DNA of 64,000 bases from Siccibacter colletis (GCF_000696575.1 NZ_JMSQ01000039.1:90002-154001), one strand, 5' to 3'; numbered from the stretch's first letter, positions 29,007-39,496 are shown. The notes: generated from the sequence alone by a model not told the origin. A program made the numbers and translations.

Positions 29007-29680
29007 GACACTGTCCTTTTCTTCAGATAGCTGACCAGCAACGAGGCGCTCAGGCTGATAACAAAGTAAACAAAACCGGCAAAGAGGATCATCTCAACCT
29101 GCGTACCGTCGCGCTCACCGATAGTGGAGGCGGTGCGGAAGAAGTCCGCAAGGCTCAGGACGTACACCAGTGAGGTGTCCTGGAACAGCACGATCCCTTG
29201 GGTCAGCAGCAGCGGTACCATGGCGCGGAACGCCTGCGGCAAAATAATGAGCTTCATCGACTGCCAGTGGGTCATGCCCAGCGCCAGCGCGGCATGGGAC
29301 TGCCCGCGGGAGATGCTCTGGATACCGGCGCGAATAATTTCCGAGTAGTAGGCGGCTTCAAACATCGAAAACGCCACCATCGCGGAAATCAGGCGGATAT
29401 CCGACGTCGGCGACAGCCCCAGCACCTGTTGCAGCAGGCCGGGTACAATCAGGTAGAACCACAGCAGCACCATCACCAGCGGGATGGAGCGGAAGACGTT
29501 GACATAGCTGCTGGCAAACCAGGCCAGCGGCTTAAAGGTGGACAGGCGCATTACCGCCAGCAGCGTACCCCAGACAATCCCCACCACCACAGCCGTGAGG
29601 GTGATCTTCATGGTGATGATCATCCCATCAAGCAGGTACGGCATAGCAGGGACAATAGAACTCCAGTCAAACTCGTACAT
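29003..29680 (-). CDS. gltK: Glutamate/aspartate ABC transporter permease GltK
   Basis: A 225-residue inner-membrane permease (HisMQ type) with about five helices and the conserved [31 protein letters not shown] loop that contacts GltL. It forms a heterodimer with GltJ. Start and stop overlap the neighbouring genes by one and four bases, so translation of gltJ, gltK and gltL is coupled. Confidence 0.97.
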   Translation of the reverse strand: MYEFDWSSIVPAMPYLLDGMIITMKITLTAVVVGIVWGTLLAVMRLSTFKPLAWFASSYVNVFRSIPLVMVLLWFYLIVPGLLQQVLGLSPTSDIRLISAMVAFSMFEAAYYSEIIRAGIQSISRGQSHAALALGMTHWQSMKLIILPQAFRAMVPLLLTQGIVLFQDTSLVYVLSLADFFRTASTIGERDGTQVEMILFAGFVYFVISLSASLLVSYLKKRTVS

Positions 29681-30420
29681 TATTTGCCCCCCATGTTGCC
29701 CGGCAGGCGAATTTTGCGCTCGACCAGATTCATTACCAGCATAATCACGGCGTTAATGACCACGTAAGCAAGCGTAATGGCGGTGAACGACTCCCAGGCG
29801 TGGGCCGAGTAGTCGAGTAACTTGCCCGCCTGCGCCGCCATATCCACCAGACCAATCGTCGAGGCGATGGCGGAGTTTTTCACCAGGTTCATCATCTCGG
29901 AGGTCATCGGGGGCACGATCACGCGATAGGCGTTAGGCAGCAGCACGTAACGGTAGGTTTGTGGCAGAGTGAGGCCCATTGCCAGACCCGCATTCTTCTG
30001 CCCGCGCGGCAGCGACTCAATCGCCGCACGGACCTGCTCGCAGACGCGCGCCGCCGTAAACAGCCCGAGACAGATCATGGACGAGACGAAGAACTGAATA
30101 TTTGGGTCCAGCTCCGCTTTAAACCACATGCCGATATCTTCAGGCAGCAGCTCCGGCACCACCAGATACCAGGTAAAGAACTGCACGATCAGCGGGACGT
30201 TGCGGAACAGCTCAACGTAGCAGGTGCCGATTGCGGATAAGAAACGATTAGGAACCGTACGCAGAATGCCAAACAGGGAACCGACCAGGAAAGCGATAAT
30301 CCAGGCGCTGATCGACAGGGCGACGGTAACCTGAAAACCACTCCACAACCAGCCGAGATAGGTGGTGTTGCCGAACGGGGCGGACTGCAGAAAGATCCCC
30401 CAGTTCCAGTCTATAGACAT
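29680..30420 (-). CDS. gltJ: Glutamate/aspartate ABC transporter permease GltJ
   Basis: A 246-residue permease with the HisMQ-type signature [34 protein letters not shown] precedes the ATG, directly after the SroC-type terminator hairpin. This layout lets the binding protein be made in excess over the membrane components. Confidence 0.97.
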   Translation of the reverse strand: MSIDWNWGIFLQSAPFGNTTYLGWLWSGFQVTVALSISAWIIAFLVGSLFGILRTVPNRFLSAIGTCYVELFRNVPLIVQFFTWYLVVPELLPEDIGMWFKAELDPNIQFFVSSMICLGLFTAARVCEQVRAAIESLPRGQKNAGLAMGLTLPQTYRYVLLPNAYRVIVPPMTSEMMNLVKNSAIASTIGLVDMAAQAGKLLDYSAHAWESFTAITLAYVVINAVIMLVMNLVERKIRLPGNMGGK

Positions 30421-30430
30421 AATACACTCC

Positions 30431-30459
30431 GAAAAAATGAGGGTAGCAGCGCTACCCTC
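30431..30459 (-). terminator. Internal terminator gltI/gltJ (SroC 3' end)
   Basis: The hairpin GAGGGTAGC / GCTACCCTC with a three-base loop is followed by ATTTTTT on the minus strand and lies ten bases before gltJ. Partial read-through is required for gltJKL expression. Confidence 0.85.
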
Positions 30460-30590
30460 GAAGATTGTTAAGAAGCTGTTTACCCTTAGCGTTCAGGCGT
30501 CACGCTGTTTTTTTTGCCGTGCCGTTTGAGGGGCCGGCTGTGTTACCTGTACCTGCCGGGTAATTCGCGCCCGATGGGGAACGGCCATCA
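30431..30590 (-). ncRNA. sroC: SroC small RNA region (5' end approximate)
   Basis: In Salmonella and E. coli the gltI-gltJ intercistronic segment of the mRNA is cut out as SroC, an RNA that sponges GcvB. Here the same 237-base segment lacks any ORF and ends on the minus strand in a perfect 9-bp hairpin (GAGGGTAGC / GCTACCCTC, 30439-30459) followed by ATTTTTT, just as needed for SroC's Rho-independent 3' end. The 5' end is set by processing and cannot be located exactly. I did not align the body of the RNA. Confidence 0.65.
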
Positions 30591-30657
30591 GGCGTATAGT
30601 CTGTCCGTGCTTCAGAGCAATCGTGAGGGCAGGAGGTCCCGCCCCTAATGGTTGTAA

Positions 30658-31569
30658 TTAGTTAAGTGCCTTGTCGTTTGGCGCTTTGAACAGGGCTTTC
30701 ATCTCTTCAGAAAGCTCAAAGTTCAGGTTCAGGTTTTTCGGTGGGATTGGGTTTTTAAACCAGGTATCAAACCATTTCGCGCCTTCGCCGGAGGTTTCCA
30801 CTTTGGCGATGGTGTCGTCGATCAGCTTTTTGAACTCGGTGTCACCCTTGCGCAGCATACAGCCGTAGGCTTCCTGCGACTGGGCAGTACCGACGATATC
30901 CCACTGATCCGGTTTCTTCGCTTTCGCGCGCTCGCCGGCAAGCAGGGCATCATCCATCATAAACGCCACCGCACGACCGCTCTCCAGCGTACGGAAAGAG
31001 TCACCGTGATCTTTCGCGCTGATGATGCGCATATCCATTTTCTTCTCGTCGTTCAGCTTATGCAGCAGCACTTCAGAGGTGGTGCCGGAGGTCACGACCA
31101 CGGCTTTACCTTTGAGGTCCGGGAAGTCCTTAATCGCGCCGCCTTTTTTGGTCAGCAGACGGGTGCCGACAACGAAGATGGTGTTAGAGAAAGCTGCCTG
31201 TTTCTGGCGCTCAAGGTTGTTAGTGGTGGAGCCACACTCAAAATCAAAGGTGCCGTTCTGCAGCAGCGGAATACGGTTCTGAGATGTGATAGGGATCAGT
31301 TTGACCTGCAGATCCGGTTTGTTGAGTTTGGTTTTAACTGCCTCAACAATCGCATTTGAGTAAGCCTGGGAGTAGCCGACCACTTTCTGTTGGTTATCGT
31401 AGTACGAGAATGGTACGGATGATTCACGATGGCCGACGACGATCACGCCGTTTTTGGCGATCTTATCCAGCGTGCTCGACTGCGCGGAGCCAGCAGCGTC
31501 TTCAGCGTGAGCCACGCCAGCGCTGACACCCATTACCAGCATTGCAGCGGCCAGTTTACGTAATTGCAT
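30658..31569 (-). CDS. gltI: Glutamate/aspartate periplasmic binding protein
   Basis: A 303-residue family-3 solute-binding protein. The signal peptide is MQLRKLAAAMLVMGVSAGVA ending at HA/ED. Family motifs IVVGHRESSVPFSYYDNQQ, FECGSTTNN and VAFMMDD are clear. The ATG at 31569 has AGGAG six bases upstream; the longer in-frame extension is 5' leader. The leader is rich in CA repeats such as AACAACAT, a form recognised by the sRNA GcvB in related bacteria. Tandem NtrC-like sites lie further upstream. Confidence 0.96.
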   Translation of the reverse strand: MQLRKLAAAMLVMGVSAGVAHAEDAAGSAQSSTLDKIAKNGVIVVGHRESSVPFSYYDNQQKVVGYSQAYSNAIVEAVKTKLNKPDLQVKLIPITSQNRIPLLQNGTFDFECGSTTNNLERQKQAAFSNTIFVVGTRLLTKKGGAIKDFPDLKGKAVVVTSGTTSEVLLHKLNDEKKMDMRIISAKDHGDSFRTLESGRAVAFMMDDALLAGERAKAKKPDQWDIVGTAQSQEAYGCMLRKGDTEFKKLIDDTIAKVETSGEGAKWFDTWFKNPIPPKNLNLNFELSEEMKALFKAPNDKALN

Positions 31570-31621
31570 ATCCAACTCCTTTATCGCAGCGCCAGTGACG
31601 CTGTTGATACCCATGTGAGTG

Positions 31622-31640
31622 CGTATGTTGTTATGTCTGC
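31622..31640 (-). promoter_or_regulatory. CA-rich gltI leader, candidate GcvB target
   Basis: The minus-strand leader contains ATAACAACATACGCAC, resembling the C/A-rich elements (CACAACAT-like) bound by the GU-rich R1 region of GcvB. GcvB itself is not in the window; this is inference from known gltI regulation. Confidence 0.4.
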
Positions 31641-31748
31641 CGTAATATCGCGCAGTATTGTTGCTATTTGTTAACATTCAGCCTGGCTTGATGTAAAGAT
31701 TTCGCTATTAAATTGTTTATTTTTGCGAAGCGGGCCGCACCATTTAAA

Positions 31749-31803
31749 GGCAAAAATCTTTCCATGCACCATTCTGGTGCTGCTGTTGTCCCGCACTGGT
31801 GCA
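31749..31803 (-). promoter_or_regulatory. NtrC-like sites and candidate sigma-54 promoter of gltI
   Basis: TGCACCATTCTGGTGCT (31765-31781) is an almost perfect NtrC dyad (TGCACC-N4/5-GGTGCA). A weaker copy, TGTCCCGCACTGGTGCA on the plus strand, lies at 31787-31803, with centres 22 bases (two helical turns) apart. Directly downstream on the minus strand, TGGAAAGATTTTTGCC (31764-31749) has GG-N10-GC spacing like a sigma-54 promoter. This fits nitrogen control of gltIJKL, but the site abuts the -24 element, which is unusually close for an enhancer. Confidence 0.5.
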
Positions 31804-31901
31804 GATGAGGCTGTCGGGCCTGACATCGCGGCGGATGGCTAATCTGTTGATAAGTAATAAGCAAGGGATGTGCCAGAAATGGTAAACGCGGAGCGGGGAA
31901 C

Positions 31902-31928
31902 AAAAAAAAGCCCGCAGAGGCGGGCTTT
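31902..31928 (-). terminator. lnt operon terminator
   Basis: On the minus strand the stem AAAGCCCGC / GCGGGCTTT with a four-base loop is followed by a run of T, seven bases after the lnt stop. Confidence 0.92.
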
Positions 31929-31934
31929 GAGGGA

Positions 31935-33479
31935 TTATGCCTTACGACGTCGAGCGCGCAGGCTGGCAATCAGCGCGACAAATCCGGCCAGCGCGGTGAG
32001 CGCCCACAGCGGCCAGTTACCAAAACGCGCATAAGGCGTCAGGCCGGTGGTTGGCGTAACCTCAGCGACCAGCGTCTGCCGCGTGAACTGCGGGATCATC
32101 GACTGGACTTCGCCCTGCGGGCCAATCACCGCCGTCACGCCATTGTTGGTGCTGCGCAGCAGCGGTCGCGCCAGCTCCAGCGCGCGCATACGCGCCATCT
32201 GGAAGTGCTGCCACGGGCCGATAGAGTGGCCAAACCAGGCATCGTTGGAGATGGTGAGCAGGAAATCGGTATCCGGACGGAAGTTGTCCCGCACCTGCTC
32301 GCCGAGAATGATCTCGTAGCAGATCGCGGCCGTCATTTTAAAACCGTGCGCGCTAAGCTGGGGCTGGACGTAAGGCCCGCGGCTGAACGAGGACATCGGC
32401 AGGTCGAAGAACGGGGCCAGCGGACGCAGAATGCTTTCCAGCGGCACAAACTCGCCAAACGGCACCAGATGGTTTTTGTTGTAGCGGTTAGGGGAGGTGT
32501 AGCTGTAAGGGCTGCCCTCGCCGAGGGTAATGATGGTGTTGTAGGTGTCGTAACGGTTTTTGCCGTTCAGACGCGCATCCACCAGACCGGTAATTAATGT
32601 ACTGTTACGCGCGCGCAGCAGCGAGTCCATGGTGGAGAGCAGACGCTGCTGGTTAATCTCCAGGTCCGGAATAGCGGATTCCGGCCAGATAATCAGCTGG
32701 GATTTACCCATCTGCGCCTGCGTCGCGGAGGTGTAGATATCCAGCGTGCGATACAGCTCGTCCTCATTCCACTTTAGCGCCTGAGGGATATTGCCCTGCA
32801 CCAGCGCAACCTGAGTGGTACGCTCCGGCACGGCGCTAAACCAGCTCAGATAGCGCAGCGGCCAGACCAGGGCAAACAGCGCCACGGCCAGCGCCAGCGG
32901 ACGCCAGTTACGGTGTGCTGCCGCCAGCACCAGCATACCGCTTATCGCCATCAGCAGGACGGTGATGCTCTCCACCCCGAGGATCGGCGCCAGGCCTTTT
33001 AACGGCCCGTCAATCTGGCTATAGCCAAACTGCAGCCACGGGAAACCGGTAAGCACCCAGCCGCGCAGAAATTCGCTGCACTGCCACACCACCGGCGCGG
33101 CGATAACCAGCCTTACCCAGCCCGCAGTCGGCCACAGGCGCGTCAGCACCCCGGCAAACAGTCCGGTGTAGAGCGAGAGATACGCGGCAAGCAGAACCAC
33201 CAGGAAGATGTTAACTGGCTCCGGCATACCGCCGAACTGGGCGATACTGACGTAAACCCAGTTGACGCCGCTGCCGAACAGACCCAGCCCCCAGAAGAAG
33301 CCAATGGCGGCGCTTTGCCTGACGGTGCGATGCAGCGTGAGTCCCTGCAGCGCAACCAGTGAAATCAGCGCGGCGGGCCAGAAATCAAAAGGAGAAAAAG
33401 CCAGCGTACCGCTGGCTCCGAATAGCAGGGCCAGCAGCAGTCGAACTGGCTGGCGGTTATACCAGGAAACAACTTCCAT
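31935..33479 (-). CDS. lnt: Apolipoprotein N-acyltransferase
   Basis: A 514-residue inner-membrane enzyme that adds the third acyl chain to lipoproteins, a prerequisite for their sorting to the outer membrane. About seven helices precede and follow a periplasmic nitrilase domain. The catalytic Glu ([13 protein letters not shown]), Lys ([13 protein letters not shown]) and Cys ([11 protein letters not shown]) are all present. The start aligns with E. coli although the ribosome site is weak. It is the last gene of ybeZ-ybeY-corC-lnt. Confidence 0.96.
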   Translation of the reverse strand: MEVVSWYNRQPVRLLLALLFGASGTLAFSPFDFWPAALISLVALQGLTLHRTVRQSAAIGFFWGLGLFGSGVNWVYVSIAQFGGMPEPVNIFLVVLLAAYLSLYTGLFAGVLTRLWPTAGWVRLVIAAPVVWQCSEFLRGWVLTGFPWLQFGYSQIDGPLKGLAPILGVESITVLLMAISGMLVLAAAHRNWRPLALAVALFALVWPLRYLSWFSAVPERTTQVALVQGNIPQALKWNEDELYRTLDIYTSATQAQMGKSQLIIWPESAIPDLEINQQRLLSTMDSLLRARNSTLITGLVDARLNGKNRYDTYNTIITLGEGSPYSYTSPNRYNKNHLVPFGEFVPLESILRPLAPFFDLPMSSFSRGPYVQPQLSAHGFKMTAAICYEIILGEQVRDNFRPDTDFLLTISNDAWFGHSIGPWQHFQMARMRALELARPLLRSTNNGVTAVIGPQGEVQSMIPQFTRQTLVAEVTPTTGLTPYARFGNWPLWALTALAGFVALIASLRARRRKA

Positions 33480-33484
33480 TTGAA

Positions 33485-34363
33485 TTATTCATCCAGGTTT
33501 GGCGGCGGGGCATCGTCCGGGAATTTGACATGGACCTGAATCACGCGGCGGCTGTCCGCCATCGCCACTTTGAACTGGTAACCATTAATGTCGATGGTTT
33601 CACCGCGCGCAGGGAGATGACCAAATGCCTGCATCACCAAGCCACCGATGGTGTCAACTTCATCATCGCTGAAGCTGGTGCCAAAGGTGTCGTTGAAATC
33701 TTCAATCGACGCCAGAGCGCGTACCGTCCACGTATGGCGGCTCAGCTGGCGGAAATCGATATCCTCTTCGTCATCGTATTCGTCTTCAATCTCACCGACG
33801 ATAAGCTCAAGAATATCTTCAATGGTCACAAGGCCCGACACGCCGCCGAACTCGTCAATCACAATCGCCATGTGGTAGCGCAGGGAGCGAAACTCTTTCA
33901 GCATGCGGTCTACACGCTTGCTTTCCGGCACCACAACAGCCTGACGTAGCACTTTATCCATGCTGAAGGCTTCCGCATCGCTGCGCATAAACGGCAGCAG
34001 ATCTTTCGCCATCAGGATCCCTTCGATGTGATCCTTATCTTCACTGATGACCGGGAAACGCGAGTGGGCTGACTCAATAATGACGTCGAGACACTCATCC
34101 AGTGTCTGGTTGCGTTTCAGGGTGACCATCTGTGAGCGGGGGATCATGATGTCGCGGACGCGCTGGTCAGCAATATCCATCACCCCTTCAAGCATATCGC
34201 GCGTATCTTCATCGATAAGCTCGTTCTGCCCGGAATCACGAATCAAAGCCAGCAGCTCTTCACGGTTTTTTGGCTCGCCGTGGAAAAGCTGACTCAGAAT
34301 GAGTGAGAAAAATCCTTTTTTGGTATTAGGTGAATCGCTACTGTGTGAATTGTCGTCGCTCAT
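33485..34363 (-). CDS. corC: CorC/YbeX, CBS-domain protein
   Basis: A 292-residue cytoplasmic protein with two CBS domains (around [19 protein letters not shown] and [15 protein letters not shown]) and a C-terminal CorC_HlyC domain ([17 protein letters not shown]). The acidic segment [14 protein letters not shown] is characteristic. It was first linked to magnesium/cobalt efflux and later to ribosome maturation with YbeY. Length equals that of E. coli. Confidence 0.95.
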   Translation of the reverse strand: MSDDNSHSSDSPNTKKGFFSLILSQLFHGEPKNREELLALIRDSGQNELIDEDTRDMLEGVMDIADQRVRDIMIPRSQMVTLKRNQTLDECLDVIIESAHSRFPVISEDKDHIEGILMAKDLLPFMRSDAEAFSMDKVLRQAVVVPESKRVDRMLKEFRSLRYHMAIVIDEFGGVSGLVTIEDILELIVGEIEDEYDDEEDIDFRQLSRHTWTVRALASIEDFNDTFGTSFSDDEVDTIGGLVMQAFGHLPARGETIDINGYQFKVAMADSRRVIQVHVKFPDDAPPPNLDE

Positions 34364-34441
34364 GGCGTTCGTTCAGGTTCTCGTGTTGGTTGATGTCTGC
34401 AACCCCGCAGTGGCGGGGTGCGATACAGTGGCACAGGCCGG

Positions 34442-34909
34442 TTACTCTTTCTCGGCAATGTACGGATCGGCGAAGCCCAGGGCAAGCATTATCTCTGTCT
34501 CAATCCCTTCCATCTCTTCGGCTTCGTCGTCTTCAATATGGTCATAGCCCAGCAGATGCAGACTACCGTGGATCACCATATGCGCCCAGTGGGCGTTGAG
34601 CGGTTTATCCTGCTCGACCGCTTCGCGCTCCACAACCTGGCGGCAGATAATCAGATCGCCCAGCAGCGGCAGCTCAATGCCCGGCGGGGCCTCAAATGGG
34701 AAAGAGAGCACGTTGGTGGACTTATCTTTGCCGCGGTACGTCAGGTTCAGTTCGTGGCTTTCCGGCTCGTCTACCAGGCGGATAGTCACTTCCGCTTCTT
34801 CCTGAAACTGGGGGATCACCGCATCCAGCCAGGCCTGAAACTGGGCTTCATCCGGAAGCCCGGTGGTGTCTTCGCAAGCCACTTGTAGATCTAACATCAC
34901 CTGGCTCAT
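34442..34909 (-). CDS. ybeY: Endoribonuclease YbeY
   Basis: A 155-residue zinc-dependent endoribonuclease for 16S rRNA 3' processing and ribosome quality control. The metal site [15 protein letters not shown] (H-x3-H-x5-H) and the preceding [15 protein letters not shown] segment are intact. It starts within the end of ybeZ (four-base overlap), so the two are coupled. Confidence 0.97.
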   Translation of the reverse strand: MSQVMLDLQVACEDTTGLPDEAQFQAWLDAVIPQFQEEAEVTIRLVDEPESHELNLTYRGKDKSTNVLSFPFEAPPGIELPLLGDLIICRQVVEREAVEQDKPLNAHWAHMVIHGSLHLLGYDHIEDDEAEEMEGIETEIMLALGFADPYIAEKE

Positions 34910-35967
34910 TGACGCTCCTGCGAGCCGGCGTCATGCGCCTGCGCTTCACGTTTACGCTCGGCGGCCTGCTCGGCTTTACGCTTCTGCTCCGCCTCTTCCC
35001 AGGCTTCATAGGCGATAACGATGCGCGCGACCACCGGGTGGCGCACCACGTCTTCGCTGTGGAAGAAGTTAAAGCTGATCTCCTCCACGCCGGAGAGCAC
35101 GTCAATGGCGTGACGCAGGCCGGATTTGGTGCTGCGCGGCAGGTCGATCTGGGTAATGTCGCCGGTAATCACCGCTTTCGAGTTAAAGCCGATACGCGTC
35201 AGGAACATTTTCATCTGTTCGATGGTGGTGTTCTGGCTCTCATCCAGAATGATGAACGCGTCGTTCAGCGTACGGCCACGCATGTAGGCCAGCGGCGCGA
35301 CTTCAATCACGTTGCGCTCCATCAGCTTTTCAACGCGCTCGAAGCCCAGCATTTCGAACAGCGCATCGTAGAGCGGACGCAGATAAGGATCGACCTTCTG
35401 GCTGAGATCCCCCGGCAGGAAGCCGAGTTTCTCACCGGCTTCTACCGCCGGACGGGTCAGCAGAATACGACGGATCTCCTGACGCTCCAGCGCATCCACC
35501 GCCGCTGCGACCGCGAGGTAGGTTTTACCGGTACCCGCCGGGCCAACGCCGAAGGTGATGTCATGGTCAAGAATATTGGCGATGTACTGCGCCTGGTTTG
35601 GCGTACGCGGCTTGATCACGCCACGTTTGGTTTTGATGTTTACCGCTTTGCCAAACTCGGGCACGCTTTCGGCGGTCTGTTCCAGCACGCGGGATTCTTT
35701 GATCGCCAGGTGAATGTTTTCCGGATCGATGTCGTTAATCTGACCGCGCACCGGGGCGGTATCAACATAGAGATCGCGCAGAATGTTCACGGCAGCGTTC
35801 ACGCATAGCGTTCTGCCGGTGAGCTTAAAGTGGTTATCGCGACGGTTGATTTCGATGCCCAGACGTCGTTCGAGCTGCTTAATATTGTCGTCGAACGGGC
35901 CGCACAAACTCAGCAGACGGGCATTGTCTGCAGGTTCCAGCGTTATTTCACGTGTATCGATATTCAA
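34906..35967 (-). CDS. ybeZ: PhoH-family ATPase YbeZ
   Basis: A 353-residue ATPase/helicase-like protein of the PhoH family working with YbeY. Walker A is [11 protein letters not shown] and Walker B is [11 protein letters not shown]; an N-terminal KH-like region precedes. The start is TTG at 35967 ([12 protein letters not shown]) with AGAGG six bases upstream. The C-terminal tail is charged and rich in Ala, Glu and Arg, slightly longer than in E. coli. Confidence 0.95.
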   Translation of the reverse strand: MNIDTREITLEPADNARLLSLCGPFDDNIKQLERRLGIEINRRDNHFKLTGRTLCVNAAVNILRDLYVDTAPVRGQINDIDPENIHLAIKESRVLEQTAESVPEFGKAVNIKTKRGVIKPRTPNQAQYIANILDHDITFGVGPAGTGKTYLAVAAAVDALERQEIRRILLTRPAVEAGEKLGFLPGDLSQKVDPYLRPLYDALFEMLGFERVEKLMERNVIEVAPLAYMRGRTLNDAFIILDESQNTTIEQMKMFLTRIGFNSKAVITGDITQIDLPRSTKSGLRHAIDVLSGVEEISFNFFHSEDVVRHPVVARIVIAYEAWEEAEQKRKAEQAAERKREAQAHDAGSQERQ

Positions 35968-36133
35968 ACTTATCCTCTTGTCTCACGGGACGGCTAAGGT
36001 GGACCAAAGCCTTACGGAATTTTCACAGGCCTGTGTGAAGTATTCACGGCACCGGAAAAAGGCGCAAGCATTGGGGATGATATTTGGGTGCTGCTTTCAG
36101 AAAGCAAGGGCAAAAAAGGAATTTGCTGGAGCA

Positions 36134-36182
36134 GGGCTGTACGGCGGAACCGCACAGCCCGGACGGCCCGCAGAGCGGGGCC
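36134..36182. repeat. Paired stem-loops downstream of miaB
   Basis: Two adjacent hairpins: GGGCTGT / ACAGCCC with an inner CGG/CCG pair (36134-36160) and GGCCCGC / GCGGGGCC with one bulged G (36165-36182). They sit just downstream of the miaB stop in a BIME/REP-like arrangement. There is no immediate T-run. Confidence 0.5.
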
Positions 36183-36190
36183 GGATGACG

Positions 36191-37615
36191 TTACGGCTGG
36201 TAAATCCCGACGCCGATGTCGTTCTCTTTACGCGTGCGGGCAATGACCGACGCCGGCGTTTCCGCCACGCGCAGGCCCATCTCCGCTTCGGTGCGCACCA
36301 GCCTCGCGCGCAGGGAGTTTGGCAGCACTTCGGTGATCTCAACGTCAACAAACTTACCGACCATATCCGGGGTGCCTTCGAAGTTCACCACGCGGTTATT
36401 TTCGGTGCGGCCCGACAGCGCCATGATGCTTTTGCGCGAGGTGCCTTCCACCAGAATGCGCTGGGTGGTGCCGAGCATGCGGCGGCTCCACGCCATCGCC
36501 TGCTGGTTGATGCGATCCTGCAGAATATAGAGACGCTGTTTCTTCTCCTCTTCCGGAACATCATCCACCATGTCCGCCGCCGGGGTGCCTGGGCGCGCCG
36601 AGAAGATAAAGCTGAAGCTGACATCAAAGTTCACTTCAGCGATAAGCTTCATGGTCTGTTCGAAGTCCTGGGTGGTTTCGCCCGGGAAGCCGACGATAAA
36701 GTCGGAGCTGATCTGAATATCCGGACGCGCCGCGCGCAGCTTGCGAATGATTGCTTTGTACTCCAGCGCGGTGTGGGTGCGGCCCATCAGATTCAGGACG
36801 CGATCAGAACCGCTTTGCACCGGCAGGTGCAGGAAGCTCACCAGCTCAGGGGTATCGCGGTACACCTCGATAATATCGTCGGTGAACTCGATCGGGTGGC
36901 TGGTGGTGAAGCGGATACGATCGATGCCGTCGATGGCCGCCACCAGACGCAGCAGATCGGCAAAGGTGCCGGTGCTGCCGTCATAGTTCTCTCCGCGCCA
37001 GGCGTTGACGTTCTGGCCAAGCAGGTTGACTTCGCGCACGCCCTGCGCAGCAAGCTGGGCGATCTCAAACAGAATATCGTCGCTCGGACGGCTCACTTCT
37101 TCCCCGCGGGTGTACGGCACCACGCAGTAGGTACAGTATTTATTGCAGCCTTCCATGATGGAGACGAAGGCGGTCGGGCCATCAGCACGCGGTTCCGGCA
37201 GGCGGTCAAATTTTTCGATTTCCGGGAAGCTGATATCCACGACCGGACTTTTCGTGCCGCGCACCTGGTTAATCATCTCCGGCAGACGATGCAGGGTCTG
37301 TGGGCCAAAGATAATATCGACGTAGTGGGCGCGCTGGCGAATATGGTCACCTTCCTGCGAGGCCACGCAGCCGCCGACGCCAATGATGATGTCGGGATTT
37401 TTCGCCTTCAGCAGCTTCCAGCGACCCAGCTGATGAAACACTTTTTCCTGAGCCTTCTCGCGGATTGAGCAGGTATTGAGCAGCAGCACGTCGGCCTCTT
37501 CAGCCACGTCGGTCAACTGATAACCGTGGGTTGCGTCCAGCAGATCGGCCATCTTGGATGAATCGTACTCGTTCATCTGACAGCCCCAGGTTTTAATATG
37601 GAGTTTTTTTGTCAT
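36191..37615 (-). CDS. miaB: tRNA-2-methylthio-N6-isopentenyladenosine synthase
   Basis: A 474-residue radical-SAM methylthiotransferase acting on A37 of tRNAs. The N-terminal cluster cysteines are in [19 protein letters not shown] and [10 protein letters not shown]. The radical-SAM motif is [10 protein letters not shown], and a TRAM domain is at the C-terminus. The ATG at 37615 ([11 protein letters not shown]) gives the E. coli length; ATG at 37627 would add four residues. Confidence 0.96.
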   Translation of the reverse strand: MTKKLHIKTWGCQMNEYDSSKMADLLDATHGYQLTDVAEEADVLLLNTCSIREKAQEKVFHQLGRWKLLKAKNPDIIIGVGGCVASQEGDHIRQRAHYVDIIFGPQTLHRLPEMINQVRGTKSPVVDISFPEIEKFDRLPEPRADGPTAFVSIMEGCNKYCTYCVVPYTRGEEVSRPSDDILFEIAQLAAQGVREVNLLGQNVNAWRGENYDGSTGTFADLLRLVAAIDGIDRIRFTTSHPIEFTDDIIEVYRDTPELVSFLHLPVQSGSDRVLNLMGRTHTALEYKAIIRKLRAARPDIQISSDFIVGFPGETTQDFEQTMKLIAEVNFDVSFSFIFSARPGTPAADMVDDVPEEEKKQRLYILQDRINQQAMAWSRRMLGTTQRILVEGTSRKSIMALSGRTENNRVVNFEGTPDMVGKFVDVEITEVLPNSLRARLVRTEAEMGLRVAETPASVIARTRKENDIGVGIYQP

Positions 37616-37793
37616 CGACTTGCTCATGCTTAAGTTAAAGCCAGGATTGCAGGCCGCGTATTGTAATGCTTTGCTGAGGATGTGACCAGCCTGAAGCCCG
37701 GATTGCTGGCGTGGGCGTTCGCAATGCGGTGACAGGCAACGCGCAGGCAAAAAATCCGGTACACTTGAGGGATCAGCGAAAGGATAAATGACT

Positions 37794-38969
37794 ATGGCAA
37801 ATCAACCCATTGACGTCGCCGTTGTAGGCGGAGGCATGGTCGGCGCCGCCGCGGCGCTGGGACTGGCGCAGCAGGGATTCACGGTCGCGGTTATCGATCA
37901 TGCGGAGCCGCCGGCCTTTGACCCCGCCGCACCGGTGGACGTGCGTATTTCGGCCATCAGCAGCGCCTCGGTGGGGCTGTTGCGCAGCCTTGGGGTGTGG
38001 GAGGCGATTCAGGCGATGCGCTGCCACCCCTACAGCCGGCTGGAAACCTGGGAGTGGGAGAGCGCGCAGGTGGTGTTTGACGCCGCCGATCTCAACCTTC
38101 CCGAGCTGGGCTACATGGTAGAGAACAACGTGCTGCAGCGTGCGCTCTGGGAGCAGATGGTGGCACACCCGCGTATCACGCTGCGTTGCCCGACGACGCT
38201 AAGCGCGCTGCATCGTCACGCCGACAGCAGCACGCTGGAGTGCGCGGATGGTGAGACGCTGACGGCGCGGCTGGTCGTCGGTGCCGACGGCGCTAACTCC
38301 CAGGTCCGCCGCTGGGCCGGGATTGGCGTCCATGCCTGGCAGTACCAGCAATCCTGCATGCTTATCTCGGTTAAATGCGAGAATGCGCCAGGGCGCAGCA
38401 CCTGGCAGCACTTTACGCCCAACGGCCCGCATGCGTTCCTGCCGCTGTTTGATTCCTGGGCTTCACTGGTGTGGTACGACCGGCCGGCACGTATTCGCCA
38501 GCTGCAGGGCATGAGCATGGCGCAGCTGAAGCGCGAAATTAATGTACATTTCCCGGCGCGGCTGGGTGAGGTAACCCCGGTTGCTGCGGGCGCGTTTCCG
38601 CTAACCCGGCGTCATGCGGTGGACTACGTTCAGCCGGGGCTGGTGCTGGTGGGCGATGCGGCGCACACCATTCACCCGCTGGCGGGGCAGGGGGTAAACC
38701 TGGGTTATCGCGATGTGGATGCGCTGATTGACGTGCTGGCCAACGCGCGCAGCGTCGGCGAGAACTGGGCGAGCCTTGAGGTGCTCAAACGCTATCAGCG
38801 TTGTCGTCAGGCGGATAATTTCCTGATGCAGAGCGGGATGGATCTGTTCTACGCCGGGTTCAGCAATAACCTCGCACCGCTGCGCGCGCTGCGTAACATC
38901 GGATTGATGGCAGCGAATCGCGCTGGCGTGTTGAAACGGCAGGCGCTGAAGTACGCGCTAGGGCTTTGA
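37794..38969 (+). CDS. ubiF: 2-octaprenyl-3-methyl-6-methoxy-1,4-benzoquinol hydroxylase
   Basis: A 391-residue FAD-dependent monooxygenase that hydroxylates ring position C5 in ubiquinone synthesis. The dinucleotide motif [16 protein letters not shown], the middle [11 protein letters not shown] and the FAD-binding [22 protein letters not shown] are intact. The ATG at 37794 ([13 protein letters not shown]) aligns with E. coli and lies nine bases after AGGA; ATG at 37788 is the alternative. It is followed by its own terminator. Confidence 0.96.
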   Translation: MANQPIDVAVVGGGMVGAAAALGLAQQGFTVAVIDHAEPPAFDPAAPVDVRISAISSASVGLLRSLGVWEAIQAMRCHPYSRLETWEWESAQVVFDAADLNLPELGYMVENNVLQRALWEQMVAHPRITLRCPTTLSALHRHADSSTLECADGETLTARLVVGADGANSQVRRWAGIGVHAWQYQQSCMLISVKCENAPGRSTWQHFTPNGPHAFLPLFDSWASLVWYDRPARIRQLQGMSMAQLKREINVHFPARLGEVTPVAAGAFPLTRRHAVDYVQPGLVLVGDAAHTIHPLAGQGVNLGYRDVDALIDVLANARSVGENWASLEVLKRYQRCRQADNFLMQSGMDLFYAGFSNNLAPLRALRNIGLMAANRAGVLKRQALKYALGL

Positions 38970-38985
38970 GTCAGGCTGATAAGTG

Positions 38986-39010
38986 AAAGGGCGGGAAACC
39001 GCCTTTTTTT
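38986..39010 (+). terminator. ubiF terminator
   Basis: The stem GGCGG / CCGCC with a GAAA tetraloop is followed by seven T residues. Confidence 0.85.
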
Positions 39011-39027
39011 GTGGACGGCTGAAAAGC

Positions 39028-39054
39028 AAAAAGCTCGCCGAAGCGAGCTTTTTT
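39028..39054. terminator. tRNA operon terminator, bidirectional
   Basis: The stem AAGCTCGC / GCGAGCTT with a CGAA loop is flanked by A and T tracts. It ends the leftward tRNA transcript six bases after the last tRNA. Confidence 0.9.
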
Positions 39055-39059
39055 AAGAG

Positions 39060-39134
39060 TGGCTGGGGTACGAGGATTCGAACCTCGGAATGCCGGAATC
39101 AGAATCCGGTGCCTTACCGCTTGGCGATACCCCA
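39060..39134 (-). tRNA. glnX: tRNA-Gln (CUG anticodon), copy 1
   Basis: A 75-nt cloverleaf with a 7-bp acceptor stem TGGGGTA/TACCCCA, anticodon CTG and T-arm GGTTCGAAT. CCA is encoded. Identical to the copy at 39172-39246. Last of six tRNAs in one operon. Confidence 0.97.
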
Positions 39135-39171
39135 ACAGGGCGCGTTTATCAGATAAACGACTTTTCAAATT

Positions 39172-39246
39172 TGGCTGGGGTACGAGGATTCGAACCTCGG
39201 AATGCCGGAATCAGAATCCGGTGCCTTACCGCTTGGCGATACCCCA
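39172..39246 (-). tRNA. glnV: tRNA-Gln (CUG anticodon), copy 2
   Basis: 75 nt, identical in sequence to copy 1, anticodon CTG, encoded CCA. The two copies are separated by a 37-base spacer. Confidence 0.97.
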
Positions 39247-39252
39247 AGAAAG

Positions 39253-39329
39253 TGGTGGCTACGACGGGAATCGAACCTGTGACCCCAGCATTATGAGTGC
39301 TGTGCTCTAACCAGCTGAGCTACGTAGCC
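39253..39329 (-). tRNA. metU: tRNA-Met elongator (CAU), copy 1
   Basis: 77 nt beginning GGCTACGTAGCTCAG, anticodon CAT, encoded CCA. The G1-C72 pair and sequence identify the elongator and not the initiator tRNA. Identical to the copy at 39589-39665. Confidence 0.97.
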
Positions 39330-39399
39330 AAATTGTACTGCTTTACCCGTATTTCTACCGGTATGACCTTCGCGTTAACCTGCGCAAGTCGGGAAAATA

Positions 39400-39474
39400 T
39401 GGCTGGGGTACCTGGATTCGAACCAGGGAATGCCGGTATCAAAAACCGGTGCCTTACCGCTTGGCGATACCCCA
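39400..39474 (-). tRNA. glnU: tRNA-Gln (UUG anticodon)
   Basis: 75 nt, acceptor TGGGGTA as in the CUG isoacceptors, anticodon TTG, T-stem CCTGG/CCAGG, encoded CCA. E. coli has two such copies (glnU, glnW) here; this window has only one. Confidence 0.96.
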
Positions 39475-39496
39475 TCCGTGCAACGCTTATTGGGAA

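Larger units (their letters stand above)
31570..31934. other. gltI upstream region, no gene seen
   Basis: About 365 bases between lnt and gltI. It contains the CA-rich gltI leader, the NtrC/sigma-54-like signals described separately, and the lnt terminator. I see no ORF with a ribosome site. Confidence 0.7.

Noticed and set aside
35783-37468. Plus-strand open frame of 561 codons opposite miaB and the 5' part of ybeZ
   Set aside because: It covers two convincing minus-strand genes and their spacer; composition is typical of antisense frames.
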